Shown: positions 42,418-50,648, counted from the first letter of the stretch. The stretch is DNA of 64,000 nt from RHKX01 sp963784885 (GCA_963784885.1 CAWATA010000002.1:124001-188000), one strand, 5' to 3'. Program-made: numbers and translations. Notes: generated from the sequence alone by a model not told the origin.

Positions 42418-42853
42418 GGCGTCGGTGGAGATCCCGGCGCCGCTGGCCGACGTCTGGGAGCTCTACTTCACCTCCGATCGCTGGCCTTCATGGGTCGACC
42501 AGTTCGCCGTGGTCACCTTCGCCGACGGGTACCCGGAGGCCGGGGGCCGGCTCGCGTGGCGCTCGACCGGAGCCGGACGGGGCGAGGTCCGTGAACGGGT
42601 GCTCGAACACGAGCCGCGGTCGCTGCACCGGATCGAGTTCGAGGATCCGGAGTCGACGGGCAGGCTCGAGACGCGGTTCGAGATCGTGCCCGCCGGCGAC
42701 GAGCCTCGAACGCGCGTCAGCCAGCGCCTCGAATACGCGCTGAGCGGCGGCGGGCCGCTCGCCCCGATCACCGATTTCCTCTTCATCAGGACCCAGATGC
42801 GGCGCTCGCTCGAGCGCTCGCTCGGGGCACTCCGGCTCGAGGCGAACGGGTAG
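42404..42853 (+). CDS. SRPBCC (START-like) ligand-binding protein
   Basis: A 149-residue helix-grip protein. VEASVEIPAPLADVWELYFTSDRWPSWV is the typical N-terminal strand-helix unit and a long C-terminal helix (QMRRSLERSLGALRL) closes the cavity. It overlaps the padR-like stop by 14 nt, so the two are co-translated; pairing of PadR regulators with SRPBCC proteins suggests a shared hydrophobic ligand. No catalytic residues can be assigned. Confidence 0.82.
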   Translation: MATVEASVEIPAPLADVWELYFTSDRWPSWVDQFAVVTFADGYPEAGGRLAWRSTGAGRGEVRERVLEHEPRSLHRIEFEDPESTGRLETRFEIVPAGDEPRTRVSQRLEYALSGGGPLAPITDFLFIRTQMRRSLERSLGALRLEANG

Positions 42854-42956
42854 CCTTGCTGACCCCCGGGGCCGCGCCCCGGCCGCGCGACGGCGCTCTC
42901 GCCGCGCGCCACGCACTTTTTCACGGACCCAGATCAGAACCCACGTTAGGAGCGGA

Positions 42957-44966
42957 ATGTTCGTCTTCAAGGCAGCAGTCGTCGGTGCGGGCACGATGGG
43001 GGGCGAGATCGCTCAGGCGATCGCGGTCGCCGACATCGACGTCGTGCTCAAGGACATCGACCAGAAGTTCGTCGACCACGGCCTCGACAAGGCGCGTGAG
43101 GTCACCAAGAGTCAGCTCGACAAGCTCGTCTCGAAGGAGAAGCTGACCCAGGAGCAGGCCGACGCGCGCCTCGCGGAGGTCATGGGACGGATCGAGGGCA
43201 CGACCGACTACGCCTCGTTCGGCGACGTCGACTTCGTCATCGAGGCGGCGCCCGAGCGGATGGAGATCAAGCAGTCGGTGTTCGCCGAGCTCGACGCCGT
43301 CACGCCCGGCCACGCCGTGATCAGCAGCAACACCTCCTCGCTGTCGATCACCGAGATGGGCGAGGCCACGCTGCGGCCGGAGAAGGTCGTGGGCTTCCAC
43401 TTCTTCTACCCGGCCTCGATCATGCCGCTGCTCGAGATCGTCCGCGGCGAGGACACCTCCGACGAGACGATCGCGACCGCCTTCAACTTCGCTCAGGCGA
43501 TCAAGAAGCAGCCGATCGTCTGCGACGAGGTCCCGGGGTTCGTCGTCAACCGGATCCTCAACTCGTCGGTCGCCGAGGTCTGGCGCGAGCAGCAGGAGAA
43601 GGGCCTCTCGATCAAGAAGATCGACGAGGGGATCGCCGCTGCCAATGCGGCGCCGATGGGCCCGTTCATCCTCACCGACTTCCTCGGGCTCGACACCGTC
43701 CTGCACGTCGCCGAGCACCTCCGGGAGTCCTATGGCGATCGCTTCTACGTCCATCCCGGCATGCAGAAGCTCGTCGACGAGGGCAAGCTCGGCGTCAAGA
43801 CCGGCGGCGAGGGCGCTTACAAGGACGGCGAGCCGAACCTCGATGGGGACGCCGACCCGGACGTCGACGCGCTCGTCGAGATGTTCTCGCTGAAGGCGCT
43901 CGTCGAGGCCTGCCTGATCCTCGAGGAGGGGGTCTGCACGGTGCGCGAGATCGACCTCGGGATGATGGCCGGAGCCGGGCTCGACCCGCGCCGCGGCCTG
44001 TTGCCGCCGTTCACGAAGGCGGATGCCACCGGGCTCGACGTCGTCCTCGAGAAGCTCGAGGAGCTCGCCGAGCAGCATCCGGACCGGTTCACGGTGCCGG
44101 TCACCCTGAGGCGCCTCGTCGCCCAGGGCCGGCTCGGAGCGAAGACCGGACAGGGCTTCTACGCCTACCCGCAGCCGGACGAGGGCGAGCAGACCGAGAC
44201 GATCAAGCTCGAGACCCGCGAGGGCGGGGTCGCGATCGTCTGGCTCGCCAACCTGCCGATGAACTCGATCAGCCCGCAGGTCATCGTCGACCTGCGCACG
44301 GTTTGGGAGCAGCTCAAGGCGGACGACTCGATCCACTCGATGGTCGTCGCGTCGGCCGCCCCGCTCGGCATGGTGTTCTCGGCCGGCGCCGACATCAAGG
44401 CGTTCACGAAGATGGACGAGGCCGGCGGCAAGGAGCTGATCGAGGACGGCCACGCGCTGCTCCGCGAGTTCGGCACCGAGGGCATCGCGACGATCGCGGC
44501 AGTCAACTCGCTCGCCTTCGGCGGCGGCTGCGAGCTGGCGATGGCCTGCGACATGCGGATCGCGGCCGAGTCGGCCGTGTTCGGCCAGCCCGAGGTCAAG
44601 CTCGGGATCATCCCCGGCTTCGGCGGCACCCAGCGACTGCCGCGGCTCGTGGGGCCCCAGAAGGCGCTCGAGATGAACCTGGTCGGCGATCCGGTCACGG
44701 CGGGCGAGGCCTACGAGATCGGGCTCGTCAACTACCTGGTGCCCGACCACGAGCTGTTCGACACGGCGCTCGCGTTCGCCCGCAAGCTCGCGGGCCAGGC
44801 CCCGATCGCGGTCGAGCAGATCAAGAAGGTCTCCCACCAGGGCGATCTCGACGACGGCATCGAGGCCGAGAAGGCGGGCTTCGCGGCCGCGTTCTTCAGC
44901 GACGACGCCAAGGAGGGCATCAGTGCCTTCCTCGGCAAGCGGACCCCGAAGTGGAGCGGCAAGTAG
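42957..44966 (+). CDS. Fused 3-hydroxyacyl-CoA dehydrogenase / enoyl-CoA hydratase (FadN-like order)
   Basis: A 669-residue bifunctional beta-oxidation enzyme. The dehydrogenase comes first: AAVVGAGTMGGEIAQAI (NAD, about 5-21), catalytic His148 in VGFHFFYPA and VPGFVVNRIL. The crotonase domain starts near residue 419, with catalytic Glu525 (GGGCELAMACD) and Glu545 (FGQPEVKLGIIPG). This order is the reverse of E. coli FadB/FadJ and matches Bacillus FadN and archaeal fusions. No thiolase is adjacent. TTAGGAGCGG gives a good ribosome site. A sirtuin gene overlaps its 3' end by 16 nt. Confidence 0.9.
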   Translation: MFVFKAAVVGAGTMGGEIAQAIAVADIDVVLKDIDQKFVDHGLDKAREVTKSQLDKLVSKEKLTQEQADARLAEVMGRIEGTTDYASFGDVDFVIEAAPERMEIKQSVFAELDAVTPGHAVISSNTSSLSITEMGEATLRPEKVVGFHFFYPASIMPLLEIVRGEDTSDETIATAFNFAQAIKKQPIVCDEVPGFVVNRILNSSVAEVWREQQEKGLSIKKIDEGIAAANAAPMGPFILTDFLGLDTVLHVAEHLRESYGDRFYVHPGMQKLVDEGKLGVKTGGEGAYKDGEPNLDGDADPDVDALVEMFSLKALVEACLILEEGVCTVREIDLGMMAGAGLDPRRGLLPPFTKADATGLDVVLEKLEELAEQHPDRFTVPVTLRRLVAQGRLGAKTGQGFYAYPQPDEGEQTETIKLETREGGVAIVWLANLPMNSISPQVIVDLRTVWEQLKADDSIHSMVVASAAPLGMVFSAGADIKAFTKMDEAGGKELIEDGHALLREFGTEGIATIAAVNSLAFGGGCELAMACDMRIAAESAVFGQPEVKLGIIPGFGGTQRLPRLVGPQKALEMNLVGDPVTAGEAYEIGLVNYLVPDHELFDTALAFARKLAGQAPIAVEQIKKVSHQGDLDDGIEAEKAGFAAAFFSDDAKEGISAFLGKRTPKWSGK

Positions 44967-45754
44967 CCGCGCGGAACGGAACGGACCGAGCTCGGCGCTC
45001 GTCGAAGGGAACGGGCGCCGAGCTTCTGGCCGAGCTGATCCGCGAGTCGGGCAGCACGGTCGCACTGACCGGCGCCGGGATCAGCGTGCCGTCCGGCATC
45101 CCCGACTTCCGCACGCCCGGGGAGGGCGTCTGGACGGATGTCGATCCCTTCGAGGTCGCCTCGATCGACGCCTTCCGCCGTGATCCGAAGCGGTTCTGGG
45201 AGTTCTACCGCCCGCGCTTCAGCATGCTCGGCGACAAGCTCCCCAACGACGCCCACGATGCGCTCGCGAGGCTCGAGGCCGAGGGGTTGTTGGAGGTCGT
45301 CATCACCCAGAACATCGACCGCCTGCATCGCGCCGCCGGCACCCGCGATCTGATCGAGGTCCACGGCTCGATCGCGACCTCGAGCTGCATCACCTGCGGT
45401 CGCTCCTACGACCTCGACGAGGTCGACTCGCTGTTCGACGGCCGCGGCATCGCAGTCTGCGACGTCTGCCCGGGCCTCGTCAAGCCCGACGTGGTCCTGT
45501 TCGGCGAGATGCTCCCGGCGGAGGCGATCGAGCGCGCCCGCGCCCTCGCCGCCGCCGCCGACCTGATGATCTGCGTCGGCTCCTCGCTCGAGGTCTTTCC
45601 GGCCGCCGGCCTGCCGGAGCTGACGCTCGCCAACGGCGGCCGGGTCGCGCTGGTGACCCAGGGCCCGACGCCCTACGACCGCGACGCTGCGATCAAGCTC
45701 GACGGCGACGTCGCCGTCGAGCTGCCCGCGGTGCTCGGGGTGCTCGGGGTCTAG
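44951..45754 (+). CDS. Sirtuin (SIR2 family NAD-dependent deacylase)
   Basis: A 267-residue NAD-dependent protein deacylase. GAGISVPSGIPDFRTPGEGVW is the NAD loop, TQNIDRLHRAAG the second NAD block, and catalytic His138 lies in VHGS. Four zinc cysteines occur at about 146, 149, 170 and 173 (CITC, CDVC). VGSSLEVFPAAGLPE closes the Rossmann fold. The GTG start lies inside the preceding beta-oxidation gene, so the two are coupled; control of acyl-CoA enzymes by lysine deacylation is a natural inference. The N-terminal 20 residues are not family-like, so the exact start is uncertain. Confidence 0.88.
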   Translation: MERQVAARNGTDRARRSSKGTGAELLAELIRESGSTVALTGAGISVPSGIPDFRTPGEGVWTDVDPFEVASIDAFRRDPKRFWEFYRPRFSMLGDKLPNDAHDALARLEAEGLLEVVITQNIDRLHRAAGTRDLIEVHGSIATSSCITCGRSYDLDEVDSLFDGRGIAVCDVCPGLVKPDVVLFGEMLPAEAIERARALAAAADLMICVGSSLEVFPAAGLPELTLANGGRVALVTQGPTPYDRDAAIKLDGDVAVELPAVLGVLGV

Positions 45755-45760
45755 GTTCGC

Positions 45761-46474
45761 CTATCCCAGCGCGCGCTTCCTGATCGCCGTCTCGGCCTCG
45801 CGCAGGGCCGCATCGAGGGCGGCCCGGTCCGGGTCGCCACCGTTCAGGACAGTCCGCTGGGCCGCAGCGGCAGCGTCGGCGGCCGCGGGCAGCTCCGTAC
45901 CCGTCGCCGACATCGCCTGCAGGGCCGCATGGAGGCCGAGCGCGGCAGCGCCGAGGCGGTCGGCGTCGAAATCCCCCCGCGCGCGCACGATCAGGTCCTC
46001 GTGGGGGCCGACGACCTCGCGGCCCGCGAGCACCGCCGCGATTCGCTCCTGTGGGCGCAGCGCCTCGTAGTCGCGCCGGACGAGCTTGCGGCGCTCCGGC
46101 TCGGCGAGCTCAGTGGCCGCCCGCCAGCGGCCGTCGGCCACCTCGTCGCCGGTCCCGTAGCCGAAGCGGACCGCCACCGCCCGGGCGGCGTCGACATCGG
46201 CGACATACGGGTCGCCGGCCGCCGTCCGGTGCACATGGAGCAGGCGGTTGAGCTCGGACGCCGCTTCGCGGGCGAGCGTGCTCCAGAGAGCGTGGTCGGC
46301 GCAGACCTCCCCGAGCCAGCGCTCCGCGGCCGCCTCGTCGCCGAACGGGCGCGGACGGATCAGCGTCGCGCGCGTCAGGGGAAGGGGTGAGGCGCCGGGC
46401 GCCGCGGCGAGCGGCTGCGCCCGGCCGCGTCGCAGCCTGGGACCGGCGCGCATCGCGCCCAGCGTCTTCAGCAC
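45761..46474 (-). CDS. Conserved hypothetical protein, true start probably upstream (CTG 46594)
   Basis: The first conventional start is GTG 46474, giving 237 residues. However, the same frame upstream reads sensibly with high GC third positions (RYLIRPEARPDAEP, DVLVLKT) and no stop until inside the hydrolase gene, yet has no ATG, GTG or TTG. A CTG at 46594 with GAGG about 8 nt before it and 16 nt after the hydrolase stop would give 277 residues. The protein is helical and Ala/Arg-rich with RFGYGTGDEVADGRW and LRPQERIAAVLAGREVV as the most distinctive blocks. Function unknown; from memory, related lineages carry similar proteins with the longer N-terminus. Confidence 0.65.
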   Translation of the reverse strand: MLKTLGAMRAGPRLRRGRAQPLAAAPGASPLPLTRATLIRPRPFGDEAAAERWLGEVCADHALWSTLAREAASELNRLLHVHRTAAGDPYVADVDAARAVAVRFGYGTGDEVADGRWRAATELAEPERRKLVRRDYEALRPQERIAAVLAGREVVGPHEDLIVRARGDFDADRLGAAALGLHAALQAMSATGTELPAAADAAAAAQRTVLNGGDPDRAALDAALREAETAIRKRALG

Positions 46475-46610
46475 GAGGACGTCGGGCTCGGCGTCGGGTC
46501 GAGCCTCCGGCCGGATCAGGTAGCGGCCGTCACCGGGCCCGAGCCGTCCGGGCAGGTCGAGTTGGGCGAACGGAAGAAGCGGTGGAGCGGCCAGGGCGGC
46601 GCCCTCGTCG

Positions 46611-49265
46611 CTACTCGCCGATGTGGGCGTTGCTCGCCTTGTCGCCCTTCTTGGCGGGCAGCGAGAACTTCGACGGCTTCACGGGCACCGTCGGCTGGTC
46701 GAGCTCGGAGATCCGGTCGAGCAGCTTGTCCCACTGGTCGGGCTTGAGCATGCCGGTCAGCGGTTGGCCGCTGCTGTCGGTGCCGTCGGGCGTGTAACCG
46801 ACGTGGATGTGGTCGTCGTGGTCGCCCATCGCGAACGTCGGGCCGCCCATCTCCATCAGCGAGATGATCTGCGCCGGCTCCATCGGGCCCTGGAGCTTCA
46901 GCAGGTCGTTGATCACAGCCTCGGTGATCGAGCCCCGGCCCTGGTTGCCGAGGATCGGGATCCCGTTGACCATCGCGATGTCGACGGCGTCCCCGGTCGA
47001 GTGGGCGCTGACGTTGCCGGACGTGGTCATGATGCTGTGGCCGCACTTCAGCGACGTGAGCGTCAGGCGATAGCCGCGGGCGACGAGGTACTCGAGCATC
47101 GCGAGGACCCGGCGGTCGATCTGCCCGGTCGCGATGTCCTCGCGGCCGCAGGAGTAGATCTCGATGTTCGGGTCGGCGAGCACCTGGCGCTGGAGCTGCG
47201 ACTTCGAGGCGAGCAGCACCTGGCCGACCGTGGCCCGGTCGTCGAACGGGTTCTTGCCGGCGGCGCGGTAGATGGCGGTCGCCTCGAGCAGCTTCCAGCC
47301 GTCGAGGATCGGCTTCGGGTCGATCGTGTGGGCGCCGCGGCCGGCCGGAGTGATCTCGAAGTGGAGGTGGGGCGCGATCTCGGGGTCGGTCTGGCCGACC
47401 TCCCCGATGATCGTCCCGCCGACGACCCGCGAGCCCTTGCGGAGCGGGGCCGTGTCCATCGTCTTCGAGTCGAAGCGGAGGACGCCGGAGAAGTACGACT
47501 TGAAGGTCTCGTAGCCGGGCATGCCCTTACCGAGCAGGTCATCGACCTCCGTCCCGAGGCTGCCGCGGCCCTGCTCGGCGGCCTGGCCGTTGCCGCCGTT
47601 GTCCTTGCGCTTTGGCAGGGCGTAGAGGCGGTCACGGCTGTCCTCGGTGTTGGTCGGACCGGCGTCGGGTGCGCGCCAGTCGCCGAGGCCGCTGGAGAGG
47701 GGCGGAGGTGCCGGCTTCGACATCGGCTTCGCGGCGCGGGCGGCCCCGTCCGCGGCCTTCCCGCTGCCATCGGCCTTGGCCTCGGCGCTCTTGCCCCGCT
47801 TGCCGTCGAGGCCCGACTCGGCCTCGTTGTGGATCGTCTGGGCCTTGGTCGTCCGGCTCGCCGAGACCTTCGGCTTCTTGTCGCCGTCGCCCGGGGTGAT
47901 CAGGTTGAAGTCCTTGGCGCTGAGGCTCTTCTGCTTCGGCACCGGGATCGCCTTGGCGATCTTCCCGAGCCCGGCGTAGGTGTACTCGTTGCCGTAGGCG
48001 TCGCGTAGAACGATGAAGCGGCCGAGCGCCTTGCTCTGGCCGATCTTGGTGATCACGCCGTCGTTGGCGGCGACGACGGGGGCGCCGTCCTTCGAGTAGA
48101 TGTCGATGCCGCGGCGCGTCGGCGAGTCGCTGACGACGTCGGCGACGTTGCCGCTCGAGCCCGGGCTCGGCGTCGCGCGCTTGATCGCGGCCCGCTCCGA
48201 GATGTCGTCGGCGTACCGCGACTTCGCCGCCACCGGGAAGTGCGCGCCCTCGGTGAGGCCGGTGAGCGAGTCGACCAGGCCGCTCGGGAGGTTGCCGTAC
48301 TGCTTGGCGTACAGGAGGACCTCGTCGACGTACCAGTCGGCGTGGTTGTAGGCGAAGATCGCCCGGTAGAGATCCTCCTGGGCTCCGGCCGCCTTCAGGT
48401 AGCGCGCGGCGGCGCAGATCGCGTCGACCGGGTTGTAGGGGTCCTTGCGCCCGTCGTTGTTGGCGTCGACTCCGTACATCTCCCAGGTCGGAGGCATGAA
48501 CTGCATCCAGCCGAGCGCGCCGGCGGTCGAGACGTTCAGGTTGGTGCCGAACGCGGTCTCGATCCGGTTGATCGAGGCCAGCACCTCCCACGGCACCCCG
48601 TACTGGGTTCCGCAGGCCTGGTAGATCGGGAGCAGGAAGGGCGGAATCGAGAACTGCTCGATGACGAAGTTGGGGACGCCGATCGGGGCGGCGCCGGTGC
48701 TGCCGATCGTGATCGTCGGATTGTCATTGGTGGGGACGCCGTCGGGGCGGCGGATCTCGGGCGTCGGGATCTCGTTCGGACCACCGGACTCGTCGGAGCC
48801 GCCCTTCGAGCCTCCGCCCTCGTCCTCGTTCTTGACCGAGAAGTTGCGACCGCCGTCCTTGCCGCCGCCGAACGGATTCTTGTCCGGCAGATCGTTCGGG
48901 TCGTCGCGGGGAGGCGGCGTGTCGTCCCTGGTCGAGGTCGTCGGGTCGGTCGTCGTCGACGGGGTGGTCGTCGAAGTCGAGGGCGGGGTCGTGGTCGTCG
49001 GCGTCGTCGTCGTCGGAGCGGCCGCATCAGCCTCATCCTCGTCTAGAGGGTTTGCGCAGCCCGGGTCGGCGAGGTCGACCGCACCGTCGCCGTCGTCGTC
49101 GCGGAGGTTCGAGCAGGCCGGAAGGGCCGCGCCGGGATCGAGGGTCCCGCCGCCGGGAAGGTCGACGGAGACGCCGGAGGACTGCGCGCCGACGGCACCC
49201 GCCGCGAGCACGGCGAGCAGAGTGCCAAGCACCATCGTTATGACCAGTCGGTTCCTCATTCCCAT
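46611..49265 (-). CDS. Peptidoglycan hydrolase: lytic transglycosylase + M23 + M15-like domains
   Basis: An 884-residue secreted wall enzyme. Signal peptide 1-27; a DDDGDGAVDLADPGC calcium-loop-like segment (about 55-69); a Thr/Pro linker; lytic transglycosylase domain with Glu236 (NRIETAFG) and GALGWMQFMPPTWEMYG; an M23-type LytM fold split around RRGIDIYSKDG and the HLHFEI His pair near 634; and a C-terminal M15-like domain with SAHSTGDAVDIA (near 755) and DDHIHVGY (near 817). It could cut both glycan and peptide. ATG 49259 is an alternative start. A promoter (TTGCAT, 17 bp, TAGTTT) is seen at 49360-49332. Confidence 0.85.
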   Translation of the reverse strand: MGMRNRLVITMVLGTLLAVLAAGAVGAQSSGVSVDLPGGGTLDPGAALPACSNLRDDDGDGAVDLADPGCANPLDEDEADAAAPTTTTPTTTTPPSTSTTTPSTTTDPTTSTRDDTPPPRDDPNDLPDKNPFGGGKDGGRNFSVKNEDEGGGSKGGSDESGGPNEIPTPEIRRPDGVPTNDNPTITIGSTGAAPIGVPNFVIEQFSIPPFLLPIYQACGTQYGVPWEVLASINRIETAFGTNLNVSTAGALGWMQFMPPTWEMYGVDANNDGRKDPYNPVDAICAAARYLKAAGAQEDLYRAIFAYNHADWYVDEVLLYAKQYGNLPSGLVDSLTGLTEGAHFPVAAKSRYADDISERAAIKRATPSPGSSGNVADVVSDSPTRRGIDIYSKDGAPVVAANDGVITKIGQSKALGRFIVLRDAYGNEYTYAGLGKIAKAIPVPKQKSLSAKDFNLITPGDGDKKPKVSASRTTKAQTIHNEAESGLDGKRGKSAEAKADGSGKAADGAARAAKPMSKPAPPPLSSGLGDWRAPDAGPTNTEDSRDRLYALPKRKDNGGNGQAAEQGRGSLGTEVDDLLGKGMPGYETFKSYFSGVLRFDSKTMDTAPLRKGSRVVGGTIIGEVGQTDPEIAPHLHFEITPAGRGAHTIDPKPILDGWKLLEATAIYRAAGKNPFDDRATVGQVLLASKSQLQRQVLADPNIEIYSCGREDIATGQIDRRVLAMLEYLVARGYRLTLTSLKCGHSIMTTSGNVSAHSTGDAVDIAMVNGIPILGNQGRGSITEAVINDLLKLQGPMEPAQIISLMEMGGPTFAMGDHDDHIHVGYTPDGTDSSGQPLTGMLKPDQWDKLLDRISELDQPTVPVKPSKFSLPAKKGDKASNAHIGE

Positions 49266-49331
49266 GCACCCTTGTCGTGCGACTCGCTCAGCCCTGCCTG
49301 CTGGACGCCGACCTCTCCAAGAGCGGGAGGA

Positions 49332-49360
49332 AAACTATCCATCCGGCCAGCGGAATGCAA
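49332..49360 (-). promoter_or_regulatory. Promoter of peptidoglycan hydrolase gene
   Basis: On the minus strand, -35 TTGCAT (49360-49355) and -10 TAGTTT (49337-49332) are separated by 17 bp, giving a leader of about 60 nt. Confidence 0.5.
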
Positions 49361-49388
49361 CGCCGAACCGATACCCGCAACGGCGCTT

Positions 49389-49426
49389 CCCGATCGGGTG
49401 TTCCGCAGTTGCTCCGTACCGATCGG
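49389..49426. repeat. Inverted repeat with two CCGATCGG palindromes
   Basis: CCCGATCGGG (49389-49398) and CCGATCGG (49419-49426), with TTCC and GGAA outer flanks, form an imperfect inverted repeat upstream of the hydrolase promoter; a regulator site is possible. Confidence 0.35.
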
Positions 49427-49524
49427 AACCCAGGGGTCGCATACCCGCTCGCCGCCGGAGGGGGAAGGTAGGAGAAACTGGCTCACGCACATGTGATCGA
49501 TCAGCTACCGTCGATACTTGAGCG

Positions 49525-49548
49525 ATGGGAACCAACCTTCGGGAGTGA
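49525..49548 (+). CDS. Possible 7-residue leader peptide (MGTNLRE)
   Basis: An ATG lies 6 nt after GATACT (49513-49518), the same spacing as the leaderless genes in this window. The tiny frame ends in a TGA that overlaps an in-frame GTG (49545) of the next gene as GTGA. It may couple translation of the coiled-coil gene. It could equally be chance; length gives no coding evidence. Confidence 0.3.
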   Translation: MGTNLRE

Positions 49549-49550
49549 GC

Positions 49551-49862
49551 GTGGCGGAAGATCAAGCCGGATTCAGGGAACGGGGCGAAGAGGTGATCGG
49601 CGAGCTGGCTCAGACCCTGCTCGAGAACCCCCTCTTCAGCCAGGCCCTGGGCAAAGCCCTCGGCGCCGGAGAGCGCGCCGCCGGGGCCCAGCGAGCGGCC
49701 CTGAGCGCGATCGACGTGTCGAGCGCCGGCGACGTCGAGCGGCTCGCCCGCCGCGTCCGGGCCCTCTCCGACCGGGTCGAGGCCCTCGAGGACGAGGTCG
49801 ACCGCCTGCGCCGCCGATCGGCGGCCGCCGAGGCCGCTGCGAAAGACTCCGCCGGGGACTGA
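49551..49862 (+). CDS. Small coiled-coil protein (phasin-like)
   Basis: A 103-residue helical protein of unknown function. ERGEEVIGELAQTLLENPLFSQALGKALG is followed by a heptad-patterned coiled coil (VERLARRVRALSDRVEALEDEVDRLRRR). GTG 49551 is chosen because GGGAG lies 5 nt before it; GTG 49545 and TTG 49518 are in frame. It resembles small actinobacterial coiled-coil or granule-associated proteins. A 24-bp palindrome begins 5 nt after its stop; a partner gene with the same kind of product and the same palindrome lies at 50649. Confidence 0.65.
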   Translation: MAEDQAGFRERGEEVIGELAQTLLENPLFSQALGKALGAGERAAGAQRAALSAIDVSSAGDVERLARRVRALSDRVEALEDEVDRLRRRSAAAEAAAKDSAGD

Positions 49863-49866
49863 GCCG

Positions 49867-49890
49867 ACCTCAGCCTCTGGCTGAGGTTGA
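49867..49890. repeat. 24-bp palindromic repeat, copy 1
   Basis: Arms ACCTCAGCC and GGCTGAGGT flank TCT, ending TTGA. It is 22/24 identical to 50978-51001. It stands between two convergent genes and could serve as a terminator hairpin. Confidence 0.6.
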
Positions 49891-49904
49891 TGGTTGAGCC
49901 GTCC

Positions 49905-50567
49905 TCACCGGAGCGCGGCCACGGCCGCGTCCGCGAGCCGGAGGAGGGCGGCGTCGAGCGGCTCGTCCTCGAGCCGGCGGCCGTCGAGGCTGCGAACGAC
50001 GAGCGCGGCCGCGCCCGCGAGGCCGAGTCGCCGTGCCAGCGCCAGGACCGCGGCGGTCTGCAGGTCGTGGAGGCCGGGCAAGGGCCGCGACCCCGCGGGC
50101 CCGGGATCGGGAAGCAGGTCGGCGCTGGCGATCGGCACGGCCGGTGCCCCGGCGGCCGTGGCGATCGCGGCGGTCAACTCCGCGTCGGGGATCGCCTCGG
50201 CACCGGCGCCGAGCGCGACGCTGGCGCCGTCGCCGGCCGCGGCCGCGGCGACCACGACCGCCGAGCCGAGCGCATGCGGGGTCGGCGCGATCGCCGCGCA
50301 GGTGCCGATCCGGATCAGCCGCCGGACCCCGAGGTCCGCGGCCTCTGCCAGCACGGCGACCGCGCTCGGGGCACCGATCCCGGTCGCCTGAACCGTCAGC
50401 GGCCGGCCCTCGAGCGTCTCGCCGTGATACCCCCAGAGGCCGCGATTGTGGTTGCTCATGCGGGGCTGGGTCATCACGTGCTGGGCGATCGTGAGCGCGC
50501 GGGCGGGGTCTCCGCAGATCAGGGCGTCGACGGCTGTCGGGGCGCTGGGGCGTAGGTAGAACGGCAT
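49905..50567 (-). CDS. Nucleoside phosphorylase family protein
   Basis: A 220-residue member of the hexameric PNP/uridine phosphorylase family. The N-terminal MPFYLRPSAP, LICGDPARA (phosphate-binding Arg) and TGIGAPSAVAVLAEAADLG followed by LIRIGTCAAI fit well. The C-terminal region is short, and the expected SMEA-type base-binding strand is not obvious, so activity may be altered. TATCGT lies 9 nt before the ATG. It is convergent with the first coiled-coil gene. It is separate from the trimeric-type phosphorylase at 11160. Confidence 0.75.
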   Translation of the reverse strand: MPFYLRPSAPTAVDALICGDPARALTIAQHVMTQPRMSNHNRGLWGYHGETLEGRPLTVQATGIGAPSAVAVLAEAADLGVRRLIRIGTCAAIAPTPHALGSAVVVAAAAAGDGASVALGAGAEAIPDAELTAAIATAAGAPAVPIASADLLPDPGPAGSRPLPGLHDLQTAAVLALARRLGLAGAAALVVRSLDGRRLEDEPLDAALLRLADAAVAALR

Positions 50568-50636
50568 CGCGCGGCGACGATAGACGGAGCGGGCGCGGGG
50601 CCTCGCCGTGATCCCGCGGGCGCGATCCGCGGCCCC

Positions 50637-50642
50637 TAAGCT
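50637..50642 (+). promoter_or_regulatory. Predicted -10 box (TAAGCT), second coiled-coil gene
   Basis: TAAGCT ends 6 nt before the ATG at 50649 and favours it over the TTG at 50643. Confidence 0.45.
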
Positions 50643-50648
50643 TTGAGG

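Noticed and set aside
42921..45065. Minus-strand frame of about 714 codons opposite the dehydrogenase-hydratase fusion
   Set aside because: Complement of a fully supported gene with intact catalytic residues; Leu/Asp/Arg-rich shadow.
49261..49500. c-di-AMP (ydaO) riboswitch before the peptidoglycan hydrolase
   Set aside because: Such riboswitches often precede wall hydrolases in actinobacteria, but the conserved terminal block expected near CCGTCAGCTAACC is absent on the minus strand.
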